Shown here piece after piece: positions 60,801 to 64,000 of a stretch of DNA of 64,000 nt. How positions within the stretch are numbered: the first letter of the stretch is position 1; each line of letters opens with the position of its first letter. The DNA is taken from assembly GCF_963678635.1 (NCBI RefSeq), contig NC_087062.1:85336890-85400889 (forward strand), read 5' to 3'. A program made the translations under genes and the position numbers. Origin of the DNA: Symsagittifera roscoffensis (lineage: Eukaryota; Xenacoelomorpha; Acoela; Convolutidae). The notes beneath the pieces were generated by a model. The model saw only the letters and a program-made list of their open reading frames with translations, did not search any database and was not told where the DNA came from.

Positions 60801-61990
60801 GTGCATTCACGTATTCAAAGGCGCTTGCTACAACCATTTCTTTGGATTGAACCCAGATCTCAGATAGGGGAGGGTATTTTCCGGTAAAATTTATAAAATT
60901 AAAATAAAAAACGCTCAAAAAATTGACTTTTCCGAAGAAGATTTTGTCTAAAAATTGTAAGTGGCCGCTAATGGAGGGAATCTTTTGAAGTCCGTTTTAT
61001 TCATTGAAGTTAAAGATTCAGATTCAGATTTGTTCGGTTAGTTTTTGAACAAACAAATAATCAAAAAATATTGGTCAAAAAATCCCCCCAGAGATTTCGA
61101 AGGCGGACCAGCGGAGTATAATGTAAGCGGTTTTTCTATGGATCCCTTTTTTGAAAATCGATAGAAAAATTTTTGAGAAAAAGTTTTTTTTGCAAAAAAC
61201 GATAAAAAATTTTCAAAGCGTATCAATAAAAAACAAAAAAACCCAATCCCATACACTTTCAAAACACCTGTTTTTATCAAGCAGGAATTCTAGGCAAACA
61301 TGTCGAGCAAGATAGTTGAAATTCAAATTGGTAAATGAGCAAAACTTACGAAGCGGAAACAAGGCCGACAATCTTTGAGCAGACACCAGTTGAGCCGAAA
61401 AAAAACTATTTAATTAAAAATAACTTCAAAATTTCAAGTCCCCATAAAACTACCAAACAGTAACTAGTTATTACGTACTAGTTACCTGTGCCAGGTTTGC
61501 CGGAGATTGAGCTTGACAGCACGTGAGTGGAGAGAGTGCACTTGAATGAAGTCTAGTGATTCAAGTGATTTTGTTAAACTAGTTGTTAACCCGAAAAAAA
61601 GTCTATATTCCAGTTTGATAACAATTGCTAGTCGCAAGCGTGAAAAGCGAAACTCCGAAGAAGTAAAAAAGCGAAACTTCAAATTTTTTCCATATCTTCC
61701 ATTGTTTAACTGACAAATCATTCAGTAGGCGACATATTGACTGATCTATGTCATCTATGTTAGGTTTTTCTTTGATGTATTTAACGGACAATTGTATGAA
61801 TAATTAGTATGCACAGCACTTGATATCTATCTCACCTGGAATTGTTTGAGCACATCATCAGATGGTGTCTTTTCTGCAGTTCGGCGTGTGAGTTCACCAG
61901 TTTGTTGTACTCGGCTGTCAGAAGGTCTAATCTCTTTTGTACCTTCTGCAGTTCCATTTCAGCGTTTAATCTCTGCGGCGACACCGCCAT
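39619..61990 (-). CDS. ANKFY1: ANKFY1 / Rabankyrin-5: coiled coil, BTB, ankyrin repeats, FYVE
   Basis: Fifteen coding exons, 5' to 3': 61836-61990, 59581-59864, 58774-59022, 58088-58237, 56764-56998, 55332-55698, 54480-54918, 51841-52733, 51206-51472, 50260-50446, 47385-47603, 45624-45767, 42620-42757, 40954-41158, 39619-39829. All phases join and the sum is 4143 nt (1380 residues plus stop). Vertebrate ANKFY1 has about 1169 residues; most of the excess is a linker at about residues 545-720. Order: coiled coil (about 8-45), BTB (about 60-165) and BACK-like region, about 20 ankyrin repeats (250-1270), FYVE (1310-1380). Alignment to the vertebrate protein is collinear. Family role: Rab5 effector on early endosomes and macropinosomes that binds phosphatidylinositol 3-phosphate. 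The start ATG at 61988-61990 opens a short coiled coil, as in vertebrates. Exon 12 seems to use a GC donor. Confidence 0.93.
40076..40196 (-). pseudogene. Partial duplicate of the ANKFY1 FYVE exon
   Basis: A second copy of 39592-39712 (end of the FYVE exon plus about 27 bp of 3' UTR), 484 bp further into the last intron and with about nine mismatches. The frame is open to the same stop. On the minus strand the C-terminal FYVE segment is readable from MSPIPKF, but the RVC motif reads QVC and the final GGAI reads WSAI. Only the last zinc-ligand pair is included and no acceptor directly precedes it, so it is a non-functional exon fragment unless a nearby AG is used. Confidence 0.8.
40507..40898 (-). 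repeat. Direct repeat A flanking ANKFY1 exon 14, with SINE head
   Basis: About 392 bp repeated almost exactly at 41379-41770 (offset 872). It contains a tRNA-like minus-strand head (40550-40608: GGCGAAGAGGTAACGC as A box, GTGGTTCGACC as B box) and a hairpin (CGCTTGCTAAATCGCAAGCG, 40723-40742). It ends about 55 bp from the exon 14 donor. Confidence 0.85.
41379..41770 (-). repeat. Direct repeat B flanking ANKFY1 exon 14, with SINE head
   Basis: Second copy of 40507-40898, on the other side of exon 14 (40954-41158). Only a handful of substitutions separate the two. The SINE-like head is at 41422-41480. It runs into a MITE fragment at about 41755. Confidence 0.85.
41755..42040 (+). mobile_element. 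hAT-type MITE fragment in ANKFY1 intron 13
   Basis: Landmarks AGCGGATTTTCAAAAAT, TTGGTCGACCAATTTG, TTGCGCCGCAG, AGGCCAAAAGG and AGAAAAAATTTAGGATTGG match the MITE family. The 5' end is damaged where it meets direct repeat B. Confidence 0.55.
43131..43200 (-). mobile_element. tRNA-derived SINE head, ANKFY1 intron
   Basis: The minus strand reads GTGAGACTCTTAATTTCGAGG and a B-box-like GGTACGAAGCC. Relatives sharing the GAGACTC/AATCTC arm lie at about 47880-47945, 48370-48432 and 50750-50815. Degenerate; not a functional tRNA. Confidence 0.55.
43302..44275 (+). mobile_element. MITE-like element with AAAGAGTAATGAACG termini
   Basis: The left end reads GGAAAAGAGTAATGAACGCA and the right end TGCGTTCATTAGTCTTTA, its near reverse complement. 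Near the right end is a hairpin with an 11-bp stem (GTGCATTCATA..TATGAATGCAC, about 44121-44156), followed by CCTATATAAGAG. An internal second copy of the left end starts near 43515. Shorter members: 48894-49380 (same hairpin, same end) and about 59304-59540 (termini only). Partial at 50960-51140. Confidence 0.6.
44761..45128 (+). mobile_element. Intact hAT-type MITE, 368 bp
   Basis: Starts CAGGGGCGGATCTAGGATTT and ends CTAAATCCGCCCCTG, perfect to near-perfect terminal inverted repeats of about 15 bp. The flanking octamers TCTCTACG and ACTCTAAG agree at six of eight positions, consistent with an eroded 8-bp target duplication as made by hAT elements. No coding capacity. It lies in the intron between ANKFY1 exons 12 and 13. 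Confidence 0.85.
46000..47270 (+). repeat. Degenerate satellite-like array in ANKFY1 intron 11
   Basis: Loosely repeated units contain GGCGTAGCCGCTTATGCA-type, CCCATTGAACCCAAAACCTC-type and CTCAGATTTGATAGGGTAG-type motifs. A parallel segment with the same motifs and the same right edge (TCTAGGCAAACAAGCC, TTACGAAGC, ACAAGGCCGAC) lies at about 60450-61430 in intron 1. ORFs read across it are products of the repeat. Confidence 0.65.
48370..48432 (-). mobile_element. tRNA-derived SINE head, ANKFY1 intron
   Basis: The minus strand reads TATGGCTCAGATGTGAAGAC (A box) and GGTTTTCAATTCAAAT (weak B box), with the shared GAGACTCGTATTCTC arm. Degenerate. Confidence 0.5.
48894..49380 (+). mobile_element. 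MITE-like element, short form (about 487 bp)
   Basis: The left end AAAAAGTAATGAAGG and right end ACGTTCATTACTCTT are inverted relatives. It shares the hairpin (GTGCATTCATC..TATGAATGCAC) and the CCTATATAAGAGTC block with 43302-44275. Confidence 0.6.
50085..50215 (+). repeat. G-rich tandem duplication with G-quadruplex motifs, next to an exon donor
   Basis: Two related G-rich units lie end to end, separated by CCGCTAAAGGCCCC / CTGCTAAAGGCCCC. Each contains four G-tracts of three or more with short loops (for example GGGGAGTGGAGGGGAGGG followed by TAGGG). They sit on the strand opposite the ANKFY1 transcript, so the RNA is C/U-rich here, about 50 bp downstream of the exon 10 donor. Confidence 0.75.
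50750..50815 (-). mobile_element. tRNA-derived SINE head, best preserved
   Basis: The minus strand reads TGGCTGAGTGGGTAGTGCGG (close to a tRNA A box), an arm GAGACTCATAATCTC, and GCAGAGCGAATCCGA as B box. Relatives are at 43131-43200, 47880-47945 and 48370-48432. The GCGGGAGACT start suggests an origin from a class II tRNA or an initiator-like tRNA; this is a guess. Confidence 0.6.
51841..52733 (-). CDS. ANKFY1: ANKFY1 exon 8: NPF/acidic linker and central ankyrin repeats
   Basis: The largest exon (893 nt). It opens with an acidic linker holding two NPF motifs (residues 638-640, 651-653); a third (623-625) ends the previous exon. Asp/Glu-rich residues then run to about 690, and ankyrin repeats follow from HQTPLHLAIWHKHENIVRL to LQ-like repeats aligned with the vertebrate LLHRAI segment. 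NPF followed by acidic residues is the binding signature for EH-domain proteins such as EHD1. The mammalian protein has one such motif, NPFED. The previous exon (54480-54918) ends with a proline run (PRPGPPPPLPK, about 550-560) and a basic tract (about 580-600). Confidence 0.85.
52734..54479. other. ANKFY1 intron 7, no recognised element
   Basis: 1.75 kb of AT-rich intron. TCCAAGGA-AGCCTTGATGATC repeats three times near 53045-53145. No gene is supported; ORFs 53516-53749 and 54169-54357 have no recognised similarity. Confidence 0.5.
56250..56655 (+). mobile_element. hAT-type MITE, eroded ends
   Basis: Internal landmarks are present: GAGTTCTCCCAAATC, TTCTACGCCGCAGGCAATG, TCGGCGCGCCCTCC, AGGGTCGGTCAGCCGAAAATG and a 3' end CCACTAAATCCACTTGTG. 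The CAGGGGCGG start has been lost. Confidence 0.65.
58774..59864 (-). CDS. ANKFY1: ANKFY1 exons 2-3: BTB domain and BACK-like region
   Basis: Exon 2 (59581-59864) encodes a BTB core with NERFSDVSMTFRDE and the conserved CHTFVLEAR helix, ending at WMYT. Exon 3 (58774-59022) carries the rest, including SHWHNFSHSDF, which aligns with the vertebrate SHWDDL segment. An insert of acidic/Ser-rich residues (KRDSSSEKDSDSD) in the BTB loop is absent from the vertebrate protein. BTB domains mediate dimerisation and partner binding. Confidence 0.85.
60450..61430 (+). repeat. Degenerate satellite-like array in ANKFY1 intron 1
   Basis: Same motif series and right edge as 46000-47270 (GATAGGGTAGTTTTTAAG, GGCTGGTAAAGTAGAGAAG, TTCTAGGCAAACATG, ACGAAGCGGAAACAAGGCC). 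The two arrays are direct relatives about 14.3 kb apart in the same gene. Confidence 0.65.
61575..61640 (+). repeat. Hairpin-bearing short repeat
   Basis: One member of a family with the consensus CCGAAAAAAGTCTATTCC, then GTTTGATAACG, then a small hairpin of the type CTTGCTAATCGCAAGCG. Other members: 37858-37905, 40690-40742, 41562-41614, 57462-57520, 57915-57965 and 63637-63680. The paired bases differ between members while pairing is partly kept. Confidence 0.55.
61836..61990 (-). CDS. ANKFY1: ANKFY1 exon 1: start codon and N-terminal coiled coil
   Basis: Encodes MAVSPQRLNAEMELQKVQKR and then a heptad-like stretch of Leu, Lys and Glu up to about residue 45. Donor is CAG/GTGAGA. Vertebrate ANKFY1 also begins with a short coiled coil before its BTB domain. 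The remaining 5' UTR and promoter were not defined. Confidence 0.85.
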
Positions 61991-62516
61991 AGCCAAATGG
62001 GTCTTTTGTCACGAACAGCAGACACAAAGAACCAATACTTGTTCAAATCTAATTCATATTTGATGCTCTTAATCTCGGTTTGAACACATATTCGACATTC
62101 AGCTAAACCTGAAATGTAGTTCATAGCCAACTCAAAGTACAACTGAAGCCACCTATTTGTAACAAAGGCTCACTATTAATTGCTTATTACAAACTTAGGC
62201 AACAGCATACCATAGCACTGATTTTGCGAGCGCCAGCAACAAATAAAACGTTTATGATTCTACGGGACTCGAATCACATACCTCTCGGACAAAAGTCCAA
62301 TTAAAAGAACCAATGAGGCATGGAAAATTCTTCATTCGCATCTGAATTAATAGCAAACTAGCGCTTAAGAACCTCCGGTGCTTAAATTGGTTTTAAGAAC
62401 GTGAAAATTGCTTATATCAACCAAAAAAAAAGATAATTATCTGAAAAATCCCAACATATTTCCTATTTTCAAACGCATCCACGAATATTCTTTCATCAAT
62501 TATATACACTTTGAAA

Positions 62517-62904
62517 CAGGGGCGGATCTAGGACTTTCTCGAGGGGGGGGGGATGATTTTCAAAAAATTTTCGAAAAAATTTTCAAGTATTTTGTCGATC
62601 TTTTTTGGCCAAATTTTCTGCGCCGCATGCAAAAATGTTGAAAAAACAGTCCAAAAAAGGCGTTTTTAGGCACTTTGTGGAAAATGTTGATAAAAAAAAT
62701 CGCGTTTTTTTGGCGCGCGCTCCCCCACTTCAAATTAATATATATTGGCGCCCAACGCGCCTTTCAAAAAACTTCAGGGTCGGTCGGCCAAAAATGGATT
62801 TCTTAAAAAGTACCAAAGGGGGGACCCTTTGGGTCGGCAGGGGGTCGAATCTCTGAGGGGGGAGGAGGCGTCCGCAAACCCCACCCCCCTCTAAATCGGC
62901 CCTT
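62517..62904 (+). mobile_element. hAT-type MITE, near full length
   Basis: Starts CAGGGGCGGATCTAGGACTT and ends CTAAATCGGCCCTT, with all internal landmarks. Flanking octamers (CTTTGAAA left, ATTTGTAA right, allowing for the eroded end) agree at six of eight positions. It lies upstream of the ANKFY1 start. Confidence 0.75.
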
Positions 62905-62959
62905 CATTTGTAATCAAGATATAAATTTTTGGAAAACTCTTGAAAAAATCATATAGCTA

Positions 62960-63375
62960 TCATCTGGGAAACTATTAAAAAAATTGAGCAGTCATATTTG
63001 GAAGCAAAATTTGCATCTTCGGAGAGCACCCTGACAGCAACCCACTATAGGGTTGTGAAAACCCAGTTTTGTGAAAATTTTTGCACAAATCATAAAAACT
63101 TCATATCTCGGAAACTGAAGGCATTTGAGCAGACAGATTTGGAGACAAGATTTGCAAGTCCTGAGTGTACCGTGACAGCACACAACTACAAGGTGAGGGA
63201 ATCCAATTTTTTTTTAAATGTTTTAAATCTAAGTTTTCTGTAATTTTTGAAACATCACAAAAATCGTCGTATCTCGCGAACTAAAAGGATTTTGATATTC
63301 GTACTTCGAGGTCGAATTCGCAACTCCTGGACAAACCTGACACGATCCCACAATTGGGTTGCTATTTTTAAAGTT
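62960..63375 (+). repeat. Short satellite array, three degenerate monomers
   Basis: Monomers of about 140-165 bp. Each contains an ATATCTCGGAAACTGAAGG-type stretch, then a GGAGACAAGATTTGCAAGTC-type stretch, then CTGACAGCAACCCACTATAG-type sequence. They are seen near 62960-63065, 63100-63200 and 63265-63370. ORFs across it are products of the repeat. Confidence 0.6.
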
Positions 63376-64000
63376 GGCAAAATAAGCTTCGAAATGGGCC
63401 TCAGCGTACCATTTGACAAAAGTTATAAAGCGGTAACTAAGCAGACAATATTTGGGTAGACGACCGTTGGGTAGAAACAGCATAAAAAAATGGAACTTGA
63501 AGTCATTGAAACCCCTAAGCATGAAAATATATTTTGCCAAACAAGTGACGCAGTAAGTTCAGCAATCGGAAATGACTTACACAAGTTTTTTTGCCCAAAA
63601 GCCCTGATGAGAACAGTCCTGCGAACTAAGTTCAGTATAAAAAAAATAGTGCCCAACTGCAATAAACTTGCTCTAGCAAATATATCAACAGAATGAAAAA
63701 ATGTATCAAGAGAAAAAAGAAGCTCAATCTGCACAATGTGTAATTATGGTATTTTCTTTGATAAGCTCACAAAAGAAGCACAAAATTTTGACTAACTAAC
63801 AAAATTGATTTTATTTGCCATACCTGACACAGAGACAAACTTGCGGTTCACATAATTTGCAATAATTGAAGAGAAACATTGAAGAGAAACATCAGACAAT
63901 AATTGAAAAGAAACATCACAAATTTGAAAAAACAAACTAAGAAAAACCCCGAAAATAAAGGAAACAAATTAAGTAAAAATAGATATCAAATTACAGTCTT
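63376..64000. other. AT-rich flank, no recognised gene
   Basis: Holds a degenerate hairpin-type repeat (about 63637-63680) and otherwise nothing recognisable. Overlapping ORFs on both strands (63423-63734 minus, 63490-63696 plus) have no supported similarity. Confidence 0.5.

Overview
This is nuclear DNA from an animal, most likely an invertebrate with an AT-rich, repeat-rich genome in draft assembly (there is a run of 200 N). The genes have short GC-richer exons with GT-AG junctions in matching phase, separated by AT-rich introns of 0.3-5 kb full of decayed transposons, MITEs and tRNA-derived SINEs. All three recognisable genes are animal orthologues: SSUH2 (ssu-2 homolog), LRRC34 and ANKFY1 (Rabankyrin-5). 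No bacterial gene, rRNA, CRISPR or clear functional tRNA was seen. The species cannot be named from the sequence.

Layout. 1-16.56 kb (+): three tandem copies of the 3' part of an SSUH2-like gene. Copy 1 (exons 1056-4540) is the older one. Copies 2 and 3 lie in a nearly perfect 5.2-kb head-to-tail repeat whose junction cuts inside a coding exon, so both lack their 5' exons. Every repeat unit also carries about 1.5 kb of downstream DNA with a decayed minus-strand ORF. 16.56-18.4 kb (-): remnants of a family-B (protein-primed type) DNA polymerase, as in Polinton/Maverick-like elements. 18.4-20.5 kb: AT-rich DNA and the assembly gap. 20.5-29.4 kb (+): LRRC34, seven exons seen, with a decayed MULE transposase in its 4.7-kb intron. 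29.4-39.6 kb: intergenic, with a decayed hAT transposase, a pair of long inverted repeats (34.44-34.97 and 38.50-39.25 kb) and SINEs. 39.6-62.0 kb (-): ANKFY1, 15 coding exons that sum to 4143 nt (1380 residues plus stop) without breaking phase. 62.0-64.0 kb: upstream flank with a MITE and a short satellite array.

ANKFY1 encodes an endosomal scaffold (coiled coil, BTB, ankyrin repeats, FYVE). Here it carries a long inserted linker with a proline run, a strongly basic tract, three NPF motifs and an acidic tract. LRRC34 and ANKFY1 converge tail to tail. Nothing suggests that the three gene families act in one pathway.

The most notable signals are: the exon-cutting SSUH2 array; a minisatellite in the SSUH2 intron whose monomers each resemble the real 3' splice site; the triple NPF cluster in ANKFY1; two local duplications around the last ANKFY1 exons; and a hAT transposase remnant next to an end matching a MITE family found across the window.
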